Below, in pieces: positions 44,238-58,577 of a stretch of DNA of 64,000 nucleotides (positions within the stretch are counted from its first letter, which is position 1; every line of letters starts with the position of its first letter). Location: assembly GCA_958298945.1 (NCBI GenBank), contig OY282606.1, forward strand, positions 58,975,920-59,039,919, given 5' to 3'. A program made the translations under genes and the position numbers. The stretch is from Atherix ibis. Taxonomy: Eukaryota > Arthropoda > Insecta > Diptera > Athericidae. The notes beneath the pieces are model-generated. The model did no database searches. It saw only the letters and a program-made list of their open reading frames with translations, and had not been told where the DNA came from.

Positions 44238-46950
44238 TCATGATACTAAAATCAAATAAATGTTCATAAAGTGAATCTTTAGATAAAAAGCTGCTTTCTT
44301 TCTTATTTCATCACAAACTGAATTAATTTGTAGAACACGTTGGAGATCTTTATTTCTAAGATTTTTAAGATTTAAGATAAGATTTTTAAGATAAATTAAG
44401 ATTTCTTTCTGCATTGAGAATTCAGAAATTCTCAATAGCAGCCTATACAATTTTCTATATGTGTTATTGAGTCCTTCATTTTTCTTCTTTAAATGTAGCG
44501 TCAACTTAAGTTTGGTATCTAGCTGTATTGGCATAAGATATAATTTGCACAATAATATTGTAGTAATATTTATATACAGGATCGAATTTACTATAGGTAA
44601 AGGTAATGTGCGCTAATTTTGCTTTATTTAGCTTAATACACTATAGGTTCATCGTAAAGTTGTGCTACAGATATCTTGTTCACTCACTTAAGGTACTGCT
44701 GCTTTTATTTCATTTAGTTCAGAATATTTATGATCATACCTAACTTTAAGTAGTCTGTCTAAAATATATAAAGTGAGCAATTCAAAAAATGGGTTTTGAA
44801 GATCTCTATACAGTTTGCACATAAGCCATTAGTGCCACACCTTGTTAAATGCTTGCGAAACACCCAGGAAGATTGATGACCACTTCTTTTCCTTTTCCAG
44901 AGCTTTTTCCATTTTATTAGTGATTCGATGCACTTGATCCATAGTGGAGTGTTTTTCTCTGAAGCCAAACTGATGAGGGAGGATGAGATCTATAAAATTT
45001 GATGATAGCTAGCATTATTTGAAGGCATAGTTTCGAAAAAGTTTTTGTCATTGTGGCTAGTAGAGAAATTGGTCGGTAAAATTTTACGTCTATAGATGGT
45101 TTGCCTGCTTTTAGTACAATGATCACTTCGCCGATTTCCTTAAGTTTAGATATATATTTTAAATTGAAAAAAAAAACATTTAAAATTAGTTGTAGCCTTA
45201 GGTAGTCAACTTCTGGAAAAAAGCATTTAAAATTAGTTGTAGCTGTATATAGGCTCGAAAACAAATCAAATCCAGTAACTTTTTTATTACTTAAGTTGTG
45301 GCTAATCATATTTTTAATTTCTTTAATTTAAAGAATTACAAGACTGGTCGAATTTCTTAGCTATCCCTAAAATGCTACAAACATGAATATAGCTAATATT
45401 TCTAGTTAATACTAGCTATATTCGCGTTTGTAGCATTTTAGGGATATGTTGGAAAAATACCTGGTAGATGTTCAGCAAAGAGATTGGTCTTCTTATTAGG
45501 GCATCTTACCTATTTACTATCGTAAGCTCTCAGAGACGGATCTTGAATTATTTATGGGCCTCTAAATTTTTGTGGCAGCTTTCAATATACAGTAATCAAT
45601 ATTTTTATTCGCTCTTAGATTTGTAAGATATCTATTGGTTAATTCATTTTTGAACTCACTGATTTGTTCTTTTTAAATTGTTACGAGATTCAGAACTACT
45701 TTATGGTTCGAGTATCTAGAGTATTGCCATTTACCCCGGGCTTTCCTTTTCGCCTTTATAAGCTGATTTCTTTCAATGTGATAGCTTACTTTAAAGGTAT
45801 TACTGAAAACTCCGTATGGTGTAGTCTCAATAGCTGCTTGCTGTATGTTAGCCATGAATTGCTCAACTTCACCATCAATTTACTTTCTGGTTTCAAGTGG
45901 AGCTTGCGGTTAAGATACTGTTTTAAGGTTGTTTCTAAATATATGCCATTTTGTCTTTTTAATGGTTAGTCATGGAAAGTTTCCTTGGGGATTATATTCT
46001 CGCTCAATGTGAGTATAAACGGCGAGTGGTCAGGAATCTTTATGGTATCGGATGGCCAGTTCTTCAGTGTTCCTGAGTTATGCAAAAGCACACTTTAGCT
46101 TCATTAGCTCTAGTTTTGACAATTAGTGCTCCTACTTGCATCATATCAGTTGATATATTGTATTTCAAGTAGTTGATCCATCTCTTACTTTCTTGAATGG
46201 ATGTGGAGTATGATAGCTGGTAAAGTAAGGAATTTTAATGTATGATTATTCTTTACGATGCGTCTCTAAAATCAAGCTGTTATCTGTTTTTCATTTATCA
46301 GGAATAATTCTAACTCTGGCATATGATTCAGCTTTTGTAATGCATACATAATAGTTAATTTTTACTATGATAAGAATACTTCACTATAACTTTTTTTTAT
46401 TACATTAATCTCTTCAGCTAATGTTTTAAGCGGCTTATCCTGGTTTTATACTCTCTGACAGATAATTATAAGAGTCTAGTCTATCATGCCTAATACTCTG
46501 TGAATAGGTTTTAATGTTTGAACTAGTTTTCTCATGTTTTACCCAGTAATTTTCTATTGGATGAGTACCTGCGCTTTTCAGACAAGCAAAATCTCTATTG
46601 CAGTAGCTTTTATTGATCTCCTGGGGTAATAATTAATTTTATTTTGTCTATTGATCCATTTTACCCATCAGTTTTAACGAGTTTTTCTCTTTCTAGAATC
46701 TGGGCAGGCGCTCGATGGATGTCTGATAACGTCGTCCAGACGATAAAAAATACTCATTAATGTCTCCGTAAACTTCAAAGAGACTTTTGAATTCATCATA
46801 TTTAACGAAGCGGAAAAATATGTTGTACTGTTATTTTCAACCCAGTTAAGTCACTAGCTGGATCCGAACCTAAGACAAGTGCCGTTAAATAAGGTCACTT
46901 CAATAGAGATCCTTCATAAACTCTTTTATACGGTGTACTGGAGTATAAAT
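44238..46950 (-). pseudogene. Jockey-clade LINE, - strand, gag and RT relic
   Basis: From the right on the - strand: a gag-like zinc-knuckle relic near 46530-46600 (YCNRDFACLKSAGTHPIENY); a linker with FMANIQQAAIETTPYGVFSN, then LIKAKRKARGKWQYSRY (45673-45855); RT entry with NLSNKKVTGFDL and KPSIDVKFYRPISLLATMTK (44917-45309); a palm region where the YADD is lost; and a C-terminal segment LDTKLKLTLHLKKKNEGLNN (44238-44552). An inverted duplication lies at 45363-45445. The element is old. Confidence 0.75.
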
Positions 46951-48585
46951 AAATCCTTGACTATGGAAATAATGTAATTCATCATCGAATAATCGGCAAA
47001 GCTTATATTATACATACAGTATTGCGATTTAATTCGTTACTGTAAAGATTGTATTTAATAAAACTTAAGACAATCTAACGAATGAGTACCTACATATACA
47101 AATTTATATGTTTACTAATATAAAAATACATACTATTTCTTAATTGAGCAATACTTATCTTAGAAATATTTATCGTATTCGAATATACAGCTTAAAAAAT
47201 AATAAATAAATACTTATATATGTATGGTGAATTTGAAAAAAATATATTTTTCCTTAAAAACGCATAAATTTATTTTGTCAGTTTCTTATTGTTTATAATA
47301 GCTATTGAAGTTTGTTTTCCACAAATATGGAATTTATTTTTTAAAATATTTTAAGTAAAAGTTTTAAAATATTTAGCAAAAATTAAATTTGCATGACTGG
47401 GTGAAATAATTGTTTAATTGACATTCAGAAAATTGTGGCATTTTTGTTTTGATTAGTTTCAAAACGGAACATAAAAAGATTGTACAAAAATGTAAATATT
47501 TTTTAAAAACATTTTATGAGTATGTACAATTATTATGTACCTATATAATACCAATATCAGAAAAGAATTTTTAAAACGAATTTGTAATATTAAACGTTAT
47601 TGGTAAAGTAAGAATAATAATCTATTACAGCAAGTTTAACTACAGTTGATTAAAGTATAGATTTGTATATGATATTGTCAAGATATACTAGTAGATATTC
47701 AAATTCGTTTAGCGCCATTTACTTACGTTTTAAAGTCAGAAAATTATCTTTTCAAATTTTAATTGTTTATCATATTTCATTTTAACAAATTTATATAAAA
47801 ATCTTTTTGTTTTTAATAATAAAAATAATAATAGTAATATTTAATTAATTTATTTTGTTAATTATTAATGCTTTGTTCTCAGTAAAACAGCCAGATCATT
47901 AATTTATATAGAAGTTTTGTCTAAAAATAGTGCATTTTAAATAAAACATGTTTTAGTAATATTTAAACATATTTACTCTATCATGTTTGGCTGGAGTTCA
48001 GTATGACTTCTGTAAACGCGATATTTATTTTAATAGCCATAAATTACGTTATTGAGCTCTATGTTGAGTAATTCAATCTCTTTATCTGAAAAAAAAATTG
48101 GAAAAACTCCTTCCTCTCGAATATGGTCATTCCATTTGGAACTTAGCAAAACTTCCGGTCGTATTCGAAAGCCGTATTCCTCATGATTATTAGGAACTTC
48201 CGACCATACACATATTCAGATGATAGTTAAGTAATAAAATATTACATCGGGTATTCCAAGCCCTGTCGTTTGTAAAATTAAACTTAATCAATTTAGATGG
48301 GACTATGATATCAGCCAGATCATATGAGTTCTGTTGGAAATATTATTTTAAAAATTACAAGCATCTTATCGATAAGAAATGACATCATATATATATTGTA
48401 CATATGCACGTAGTTTAATAATTAATGATTAGTATTGAACTATGCATGCAATGACTGGTACCTAGGAATTCTTTACCCCATATACATTTTTTTTCATTAG
48501 GACTCCTTTTTAAAATGTAGAAACACACATTTTGTATAAAAATTTCACTATTTTTAATTGAAATATATTGTAGAGAATTTACCAT
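46951..48585. other. AT-rich spacer
   Basis: I see no gene or named repeat here. Confidence 0.35.
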
Positions 48586-48589
48586 TTAT

Positions 48590-48700
48590 GAATATAAATA
48601 TTTACTATGACTACGTTTACAGACATCGATCCTTTTTACAAAATGTTCGATCATATTTTTGCATATTTTTGCTCTATTCGCAATTGAATCTTATAAGGCT
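48590..48700 (-). pseudogene. Short IS630-type C-terminal fragment
   Basis: TTACTATGACTACGTTTACA (48601-48620) with GATCGATC-like flanks matches the 3' end of the relic at about 14930-14980 (TTACCATGACTACGTTAACA). Confidence 0.4.
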
Positions 48701-48789
48701 TAAAAGCCAATCTTTTTGAAAATTCTCCATGTGGTTCAAATAGACAGGTATATATGACCACGTGCTATTGTCGGTATATTTTGTACCGA

Positions 48790-49310
48790 TTCAGTAAACT
48801 CAAATTTATATACCAAACTCTTGATTGCAGGCTCAGAAGGACAATCATTAAGGACCAAAAATATCGCGAATTTTACGAAATGTGGTTTTCACAGATCGAT
48901 CGTTTTATAATGGATTTGAATTATTTTGATATGTGTTGAGCAAACTTGAAGACATTATAATAAATAGTGAATCTTCTACTGTAAATATGTCAAAAATCTG
49001 AATGGCAGAACTGTCAACATAGCCAATTATAACCCTATTAAATAAAAAATTTCTTATTGATAGACTTATAATATAGTTATTGGTAATTTTTATTAATGAG
49101 AAATGATGTATTTAACAATACTATCATCTACTTAACCAAGTAAATAAAGCTATTGGATAATTACGTGTATTTTTGAGCCAAACTGTATTTTGGTGAAGGA
49201 ATTATTTTATTTCAAACCCTTTTAATAGAAACAGAAATGAAAAAAATTTAACTGCTTATTATACTAAATGTAAGCAATTTTAAACTACTTTTAAAATTTG
49301 AATTTTGTTA
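48790..49310 (+). repeat. Dispersed repeat with an unrecognised frame (copy 2)
   Basis: This is an inverted partner of 22445-22965. Its frame (KLKFIYQTLDCRLRRTIIKD, YREFYEMWFSQIDRF) matches copy 1 closely, then is broken by a one-base loss near 48905. Confidence 0.55.
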
Positions 49311-49319
49311 CTATAGAGT

Positions 49320-50965
49320 AAAATTACTGCTCAAATAAAAATAAAAAATAATGATATGAATAACTTTTACGTGATCATTCACTTGGATTATATGGTACCA
49401 AACTTACATATATTTTACATGTTAGATTTTCTTTGAAAAGTCTAAATAAATATGAATACAGTTAATAATAACCATGAATTTCAACTCGGTTATTAAAATG
49501 GTACCATATTGGTACAATAATTTTATTATGACAAAAATAACGTTATAAATTTTTACGATAATGATAAGATAATAAGCCCATGTAATTTACATTAGCTATA
49601 AAGAGTTATTAATAATATTAATGATAAGCATTAAAATTCTTGCAAAAAATTTCCTTGAAAATAAAAAAATATTACATATAAAAACAGTGCAATCATATTA
49701 ATTTTTAGTAGTATAATATTTTATAAAATATATACTTAAATTCAGTGGGAATTTTTATTATTTTTAGTTCATATTAAAATATAAAAACATATTATATTAT
49801 TAATTAGTTTTTAAAAATATCAAAGAATTTATGCTTTTAAAATTTTGTTAATTTTTTAATTTATTTTTCATGCTACTATACTTTTTTTCAGTTTTATTAT
49901 TTTACAGCAAAGCTTCATTGTATAATCGTGGTCCTGTTGAGTAATTAACATAGAGTATCAATGAGTGGACAAAAAAAGCTCTACAACATCCTATTCTCAA
50001 CACGATTTCTTCAGACTTATTGCTGAATAACCTTTCGAAATTCTAGGCGGAGATACTACTCAGAATTCAAATTGAGCTTACCGCACTTACTCATAGTTTC
50101 TTTTCCGATATCGAACCTTGTTGAGGAAAGCTAGTCCTGTGGTTTTTATTGAATATATTCGCATATATCAATGCCGTTTCTGCTAGATTTTCTAAATACA
50201 ATACTTCCATTTATAGATTCTTTTTTTAAGAATTTGAACAAATAAAGCAAATTGGTCTGCTAAACAAAATTGATCGATCCGTTAACCTACCATCCAAGCA
50301 ACAATATATTTTCGGAACCTTATCTGCTAACCAAAATAAACCTTATCTGCTGACCTCCATGACACACGTCTGAAGAAATTTACTTGCAAACATAAACAAA
50401 ATGTTAACATAATAATGAAATTGATATTACCAAATATTTGCTACAAATTCAAATATTACTACTGTTTTCATTCTACCTAACAATAAATGAGCGAAAAATG
50501 GTTTTGTTCATTACGTTTTCGAAATTTGGCTTAAGTGGTGATAATGAGTTTTGTATCATACGTCGGGTATTTAACTTATGTTCGAATTGTACCATTTATT
50601 TATGGTAGGTTTTAAAATTCGAAGATATTTCTTCACCCAGTGGCGTTAAGAATAACTATTCTAAGTACTTTACAGCCAGACTGATACAACCACATTCTCA
50701 ATTTCATAATAGCTTATATATTTTGGTTTTACATCGTAGATTATAGCAGTGAGCTGAAATTATAAATAATGTTCATTTATAAACTAATAGTAATATTATA
50801 GTACACCAAATATAATATGACAAAGATAGTTGTTGCGCCAAAGCACCTGTCGTCAAATATTGTACTTGATTGATAATTAAATACTGTACTATTGTGCTTG
50901 GTTTAAAACTTTTATTGCAGTGTACATAAATACTACTTCAATATTTTGACAGCTTTGTCCATCCA
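49320..50965. other. AT-rich spacer
   Basis: No gene or named repeat is recognised. The stretch 49920-50240 is somewhat less AT-rich but has no readable frame. Confidence 0.3.
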
Positions 50966-50969
50966 GTTC

Positions 50970-51140
50970 TTCTATACTCTATGACCCGAACCAAATGTGG
51001 TTCTAGTTCAATGGTGCTACTGTCCTATGGAACCATCGATTTATTGTAGACGTGAATTAGCGACAATGCATTCTATGCAGTGGATCTGCCAAATAGCCTT
51101 CCCGATCATGCAATTTGCTGACAACAAAAGCATTAATTTG
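50970..51140 (+). pseudogene. IS630-type transposase fragment
   Basis: A degraded frame shows NQMWF-FNGATVLWNHRFIV (second Asp block) followed by a PSRSC-like remnant of WPPRSCDL. Only this core remains. Confidence 0.5.
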
Positions 51141-51149
51141 CTGCTTGGA

Positions 51150-53395
51150 AGTTAACAAACAAGCGGTTAAAAAGTATTGTATAATAAGCTTCGTTAATCG
51201 GATAAGCTTCGTTAAGCAAAGAAGATAGTAGGAAAAAATTATCTTTATGATAAAGCAAATTTTTATTGTATTTTTGTATATTTTAATCCTCTAAAAAGCA
51301 CCCAACATAAAACCATAATTAAATTCAAATATTGTCATAATATTTTATTAAATACTTGCATTATTTGATGAAAGTACAAATATACTGTTTTTTACATCGT
51401 CATTGCTTACCTTATTTTATAATACGACGTTTATTTCAGAGAATTTAAAATTTAAGATAAGAAATAAAGTATCTTCAAATAGTTTTTATAATTTTATATT
51501 TGATAATAATAATTTGTTATCAGATTATTTTTTTCATTTATTAAATTAACTTAATTCTGCTTTCAAGTAAAAATCTGTAGTAATACTAATTCTAAGTACT
51601 TGCGATCCAGTTATGCCAATTTGTACGTTATATTGTAGTTAGTAGTAATAATACTATCATGGTCTTAAAATTAAAATCTATTATAAAATAAAATTATAGA
51701 CAAATTATAAAAAAAGATGAGGGTATCAATTTAGTGAACTAAAGTCTAAGTAGAATATGATTTTAAATAGATAAATAACCTAAGAATAATAGAATTATTT
51801 TTTAACCTATGAATAATAGAATTTCTTTATTGCGGTTCTATTTTTAAACAAACATCAATTTTTATGTTTTTTTAAATGCAAAGCGAATTATTTCATATGG
51901 CTTTTCAAAGTGTTGGACCAACCATAAAACAGAAACTTGCTTTTAAGTGGGTAGGAAAAATTTCACGCATCAAAACTAATAACATATAAACACCTTCATT
52001 TTTCTATGGAACTTGTAGTATTTTAAATTGTATAGGATTACATACGAAACAACTATATTAATAAAATTCATAATGAATCTAACTCAACATTCAATATAAT
52101 ATTTTAAAACACAAATGTTTTTATTATACATTAATTTAGATATTCTGCCATATTATTGCATAAATTATCAGACGCAGTTCTAAACTGATTGGTATATGGT
52201 GCGATAATAATGCTGATAATCATTCTAAAACTAATTAATATTTTCTCATTTAATTTGATAACAGCTCATTTCTTCTTATAGTCATTATTAATGCCGAACA
52301 TATAAATTATATTATTTTTTTATTATTAATTATTAGTACTTTTATTATTATTAATTATAATTATCAAAATAATTATTATTTAAACTAAATATAATATGCG
52401 TACATTGATACACATAATATGTGTATCTTGCCTCCTTTTATATTAATTCATTTGTTTCTTGTAATTCTTTAATTGCATCTCTTTTTACACTCATCGTTAT
52501 ACGTATATTTACAATAATTGAATTTTGTTCTATTATTTTGAACACTGTTTATGGAAAATACGATAAATTGTCTTACTTTACTTTATTGTATTTTCCATAA
52601 ACAGCGTTGCAGAAATTAACTAGTTGCCTTTCGCTCCTATAATTATTTCATTGTACTCGTACCTATTTCGCCAAGAGTGCCTATCAGTTTACTCTGAATC
52701 CTCTTTTCGGACATACTGTAAGATGTAGATATTCTTTTTCCTACAGTACAATCCGAATGTGGAAGGCTCTACTTCACTCGGTTATTCCAAATCATTACAA
52801 TTAACAGTTGTTTAAAACAAAGTGCACTGACATCACTCTTTATCCTTTCTAATACTTTCTATACACGTATTAGTACCAAAACATTATAAGCATATTCATA
52901 ATTTCCTTAGAGCACGTGATTTATAAAAAAAACTGCCTTTTCTCCATGTATTTATTATATTTGCTTACGTCCACTGAGCTGACACTTTCTCTCAGAATTA
53001 TCTGGCTCATCTTCACTCCAAACACTATACTTTTTCTGAAATGTAAATCTATTTGGCTATTCAGATCTCCTTGTTTGTAATAGGAAATGTTTTAATATAA
53101 AATAAATTGTGTAGGAAGAAATACTCTTAAGTTACCGAAATAAGTCTCTGATGCTACAGCCCATCCACAGTATTACATATGTGTAGTTATATCAACGAAC
53201 ACATCAAGGCTTTTTGTTCAAAATATTTGATACGAAAATCCTATTAAATATTGAGTATAGTATTTGAGCTTTTATTGATTGGATATAATTTAATTAAGGA
53301 TATTTTCAATTATTTTTAATTTTAAAAAATTATTTAGTTTGGGTTAACAAGAAATTACTATTACAAAAATAATGAAAATATTAGAGATTTTCTTG
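51150..53395. other. AT-rich spacer
   Basis: No gene is seen. A foldback with 23-bp arms lies at 52545-52604. Confidence 0.35.
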
Positions 53396-55997
53396 TGGCT
53401 ACAGTTAGAGGCTCATCAGATGTTACACATTTGAGATTCTTTGGTTAGAATTCGTGCGTTCGTTTACAGTGAATTAGTAGTATCTGTGACGTAGTGAATA
53501 GAAAGTTTCATTGTAAACTTGGTGCAATTGGCTCCCGGACACCAGCCATCCAGTGTCACACACGTGACAAAAATTCTCCACCAAACCATAAGAGGGAAAA
53601 AACTATGGAGAAGTCCTACTTCAATGCCACAAATGTCAACAGTTTGGGCATGCAGCAAGAAATTGTTTCTACAAATTTGTCTGCGTGAAATGCGGGCAAA
53701 ATCACATGCCCAAGGCTTGCCCACGAAACAAGGATAAGTCTGGTGGTCACTTTTGCGCGAACTGTAGACAACATGGCCATCTAAGCGAACCACAGAGGTT
53801 GTTCCTTCTACAAGGAAATGATTACGACAAAGGAACTCAGGCAACAATCCAGAGTTCAACAACGGAAGGACAAACTGAACTTTGTACATCAGTCAGTAAG
53901 TAACACTGTCAGGAGTGGAATATCCTAGGAGGAGCACCAGTCTCGAACACTGTATTGACAGTCTCGAACACTGTATTGAGCAGAATCAGCTCAGTCATCG
54001 CCCATGGAAGAATACTTTTCGGAGGCTTCAACACTATTTAGTGTAGACATGCCTAGTTTAAACACTGAGGTAAGTAAATTTATCAAATCACATAAAAAAC
54101 GTTCCTCACTTACTGATCGATAGGTTACATACTTGCATTTTCTTGGAAAAGTTTGCAAATGATCCTACCTATACTGAGAAAGATATGTAACACAGCGATG
54201 TACAATCCTCATCAGGCAAAACTACACTATTGGACAAGCCAAAAACAGCAGTCTAACGATGTAAATAACCTTAGCAAGCAAGAATAATTTAAAATACACC
54301 CTACTCATGATATTTATAAGCTCTTCCTACCATATTCCATTATGACGCGCTTCCTAAATATCATAGCATTTAACGTACCTTTAAATACCATACCATATAG
54401 AAACATTTAGTCAAATTGTCTCGGAGGTATTTCATAGACATTCAAGGCAACTGTCTAATAGTAGCCATCGATTTGATTCCCTCCCTGAGGACATTAAGAA
54501 AATGCATTGGTTGAAAAATTGTTGGATAAGGGGAAAGAAACGCATTTTTCGGAGAGAACTTAACGCTACATCCTCAGATTATCATCTCTTAGAGGCACAT
54601 GGTAACTGCATATCAACTGTGATATGTAGCAAAGTAAACACACACTTTAATGAACAATTTTTTGAACCACTTTCAAAAGTACATCCAGGTCCTGATGGCT
54701 TTCAAGCATCTTAACGCAATCATCAGTCGAAGGTTACTCAATAAAGTAACAGTCACCGATAATAACGACCGCGAAATAAAAGGAGGTCCAATTAATATTT
54801 CTAAAAATTTTACCTCGTTTTATAAAGATCTTTACAACTCTAGTTCAAACTCACCTCTAATAACAGTTTTTTATCAAACGCCCCAACTCATATCACTGAT
54901 AACAGTGCAAGCAAGCCCAATGAAAACACACTCTACACATATTCTACAATATAAAAACTTTAAATAATAAAAAGTCTGCCGGCATCGTTAATATATCGAA
55001 CTTTATGCTGAGAAAGATTCCGAAAAAGAATTTGCGTTCCTTAGTTGCAATATTTAATCTGTTTGGCGAAAATATTAGAAAAATTCTTTTTGTAATAAAA
55101 ATAAAGTTATTCCCGACTTCCAATTCGGATTTCGGAAAGGGCCCTCAATGTTGGATGCGCTTTTTCTACTACATAGTGAGATCACAACTGGGTTAAACTG
55201 TAAAGAGTCAATAGTTGCTTGCTCCCTAGATAGATCATTCTGCGTTGGATTTCAGAACACGACTTCTGAATTCTTTTTAATTGGTAAAGGAGTTCCGCAA
55301 GGATGGGTATTAGGTCCCTTGCTGTATTCAATATAGACTGCAGATATACCAACAGCCGCCAAAGCACAAATGATATTATATGAAGACGACACTCTTGTTT
55401 ATGCCAAAAGCAAATTAGCAAAATTAGCTCTAAAGAGAACGCAAGAGCTACTCTTTTAAATTATAACTTATTAATATGACTAAAACTTATCAGTCAATCT
55501 TAATAAGTCCAATTTAATTTGTTTTTGTAATCCTAGCACTCGTGGGCCGACGAAAATTGCTACAAAGAGCAAAATGCTGCATATTCTGATTAAAAAATGG
55601 CTTTCCCAGTCTCAAATCAACTAAAATATTTAGGAATCAACTTTAACTTAATATTTAATTTAACTCACATGTTGAGTTAACTTTGGAAAGTTTAAAAAAG
55701 ACGTCGGGACAGGCTTAGTATAAATACAAAGATACTATATTACAAAAAACTTATTCGGCCAATAATTTTCTATGCATTTCCGATTACTTTTAGTTTCTCG
55801 AAAACGTATGCCAACAAAATCCATATATTCGAAATGTCAATCCTTAGGAAATTCCTTTCACAATATCGTAAAATAGACGGTAAGCATTTCTCTAACTCCT
55901 ATATTCATTAGAAACGTAATCTTAGTCCTTTTATTGCATGCATGGTTTCATACAGAGAAAAACCAAAGACTCTCTTCAGCATTTAATAGTTACTTCA

Positions 55998-57461
55998 AGA
56001 GTACGGTCTCCGACCGCCTTCTGACAGGCAGGTTCTATTTGAAGTTCCGAAACATCACCATCGTGCAGTGCTATGCCCCAACTGCAGTAGATAATGACTC
56101 CAATAAAGAAGCCTTCTACCACCAATTAGAGATGTTCATTCAATCTGTCCCGAAGAGCGACATCTTCATGCAGAGGGAAACGACAACGGGAACCGTCTCA
56201 CTGACCTCTGCTCAACTCATCAACTCTTCACCGGTGGCACCAAGTTTCCTCACAAGAACATCCACAAATACACTTGGCAGTCTCCGGATCGTGTGACCCG
56301 CAACCAGATAGACCACATCCTGATAAGAAAAAAATTCCTCGGATCGCTCCTGGACGTCAAGACAATCCGAGGAGCTGACATATACAGCGACCATCAGCTG
56401 TTACTTGAGGTGGTCAGACTAAGGCCTGCGGCAACTAAAAAACAACAAGGTCGCGCAGAACGCAGGCACGACATCCAACGCCTGCAGAATCCAGAGACAG
56501 CCGAGATATTTGCGAACAAGCTGAAAGAAGTTAGCCACAATGCCGAAAGGCTGACATGGCCTTCTCTACTGCGCAAACTAAAGTCCGTTGCAGAGGAAGC
56601 AACGGGCTTTCGGAACTACAAGAGGAAAGAGTGGATCCGCGAGTCAACCTGGACTCAAATAGGAAAACAAAGAAAGCTGAAAGGTCTACTCCAAACTGCT
56701 CAAACCCGCGAGGAAAGGCACCATTTACAGACGAGGTACAACCTTGCTCAAAAGATGGTCAAACGCATGGAAAGGGATGACAAGAGGAACTACTTCAATG
56801 GAATAGCCAGCGAAGCAGAAGCCGCTGCACACCGGAGCGATATCCGCAGTGTCTATGCATCAATTCGCAAACTATCCGGAAAAAGAACACCCTCACTGCA
56901 CCCACTTAAGGACAAATACGGTCAAACTCTCTCCACGGATGAAGAACAACTCAACCGCTGGAAGGGATTCTTTTCAGAATCCCTTCCAATAGCTCCAGAA
57001 TTCCATCCTCCTCCTCCAGTGATACGCAGAAACCCACGAAGATCCATCCCAACAACACCGCCCACGATTACGGAGATCACAACAGCAATCAACAAGCTTA
57101 AGTACAGCAAAGCACCCGGACCTGACAAATTGGCCCCAGAAGTTCTGAAGTTTGATCAACCACTCCTGGCCTCGCTGTTGCATCCTATAATCGCAAAAGC
57201 CTGGACACAATGCCACTTCCCGGACAGCTGGAAAGAAGGAGTAATTATCACCATCCCGAAGAAAGGTGACCTTGGCGATTGCAAAAACTGGAGGGGAATC
57301 ACTCTGCTGAACACCAACCAGAAACTAATCGCATCAATCATCCTGACTCGCATCACTCCAACAGTGGAAAGTGCCCTTCGTAACGAGCAGTCTGGCTTTA
57401 GACCAAACCGCTCCTATATTGATCACATCCACAGCCCAAGAATGATCATTGATGATCATTG
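55998..57461 (+). pseudogene. RTE-like endonuclease/RT, N-terminal part
   Basis: The endonuclease part starts with RLLTGRFYLKFRNITIVQCY and loses the stretch that should hold the MGD-NAKIG motif, with a frame change near 56165. It then keeps FPHKNIHKYTW (about 56245) and RVTRNQIDHI (56293-56320). SDHQLLLEVVRLR (56383-56425) closes the domain. A basic linker leads to RT: SKAPGPDKLAPEVLK (57105-57150), WKEGVIITIPKKGD (57229-57270), NWRGITLLNTNQK (57289-57330) and NEQSGFRPNRS (57382-57414). The frame is lost at a 10-bp tandem duplication, 57442-57461. The endonuclease is defective. Confidence 0.85.
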
Positions 57462-58577
57462 AACAGTCGAACGAATGGAACAGCCCGCTCTATCTTCTCT
57501 TCGTTGACTTCGAAAGAGCCTTTGACATGATTTCTCGCCATCTGGAGTGCTCTGGCAGAACTAGGCATCCCTCAGGCCATCACCGATCTCATCCGAACAC
57601 TATACCGAGGGGCCCCGTGTAGAATGCGCTTCAAAGGAAGAAACAGTGATCCATTCAACATCTCGAGAGGAGTCAGGCAGGGTTGCGTAATCTCTCCCAT
57701 CCTCTTCATAATCGCCATAGACCTAGTCCTTCAACGCACGAACAACACAACCAGCAACGGTATCCAGTGGACACTGCGTGAGAAACTCCACGACCTGGAC
57801 TACGCCGACGACATATGCCTCATGTCCCACACCTTCAACGGCATTCAGGAGAAACTGAATGCTCTGGCCTCCAACGCCGAAGAAGTTGGGATGAGAGTCA
57901 ACATCAAGAAGACCAAATTGATGCGTGTCGGCGCCACCTCCGAGAGACCCTTGATGCTACACGGTACCCAAGTTGAAGATGTCGAAAAGTTCTATTACCT
58001 TGGCAGCATGCTCAGCAAGGATGGTGGAACTGAAATAGACATCCAAACGCGCATCAACAAGGCGCGACAAGCGTACACCTCACTTGGGAACATGTGGCGT
58101 TCCAATCCCCTCTCCATAGCACTCAAACTTCGAATATTCAACTCAAACGTCAAGCCAGTCCTGCTGTACGGCTGCGAAACATGGAAAGTAACCGACAGCA
58201 CGACTCGTAAGCCTCAAACATTTGTGAACAGATGCTTGAGGCGTATAAGCAAGATCTTCTGGCCGAACTGGATAACGAACGATGAGCTGCTTCTTCTCAC
58301 GAAGCAAATTCCCCTACTAGATAACATCAAACGCAGGAAATGGAGTTGGATTGGCCACACCTTGCGAAAACCACCTACGGACATAGCAAGGATGGCACTA
58401 GATTGGAACCCACAAGGTAATCGCAGCAGAGGACGTCCAAGGACCGCTTGGAGAAGATCAGTCGAGCGCGAACACCAACAAACTGGCAAATCATGGTCGG
58501 AAATAAAAAGGCTAGCTCAAGACAGAAGCAGATGGAGAGAATTCACAGAGTCTCTAGTGCCGCTATATGCTCCATAG
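57462..58577 (+). pseudogene. RTE-like RT, C-terminal part
   Basis: LYLLFVDFERAFDMISRH (about 57490-57543) holds the first catalytic Asp block, then a short deletion shifts frame again near 57540. From 57624 an open frame of 317 codons runs to the stop at 58575-58577. It has GVRQGCVISPILF (57669-57707), LDYADDICLMS (57796-57828; catalytic YADD), KFYYLGSMLSKDGGTEIDIQ (thumb) and a C-terminal region with RRKWSWIGHTLRKP and RGRPRTAWRRSVE. Apart from two frameshifts this half is intact, much younger looking than the jockey around it. Confidence 0.88.

Noticed and set aside
53464..53889. 141-codon - strand frame
   Set aside because: It is antisense to the jockey gag zinc-knuckle region.
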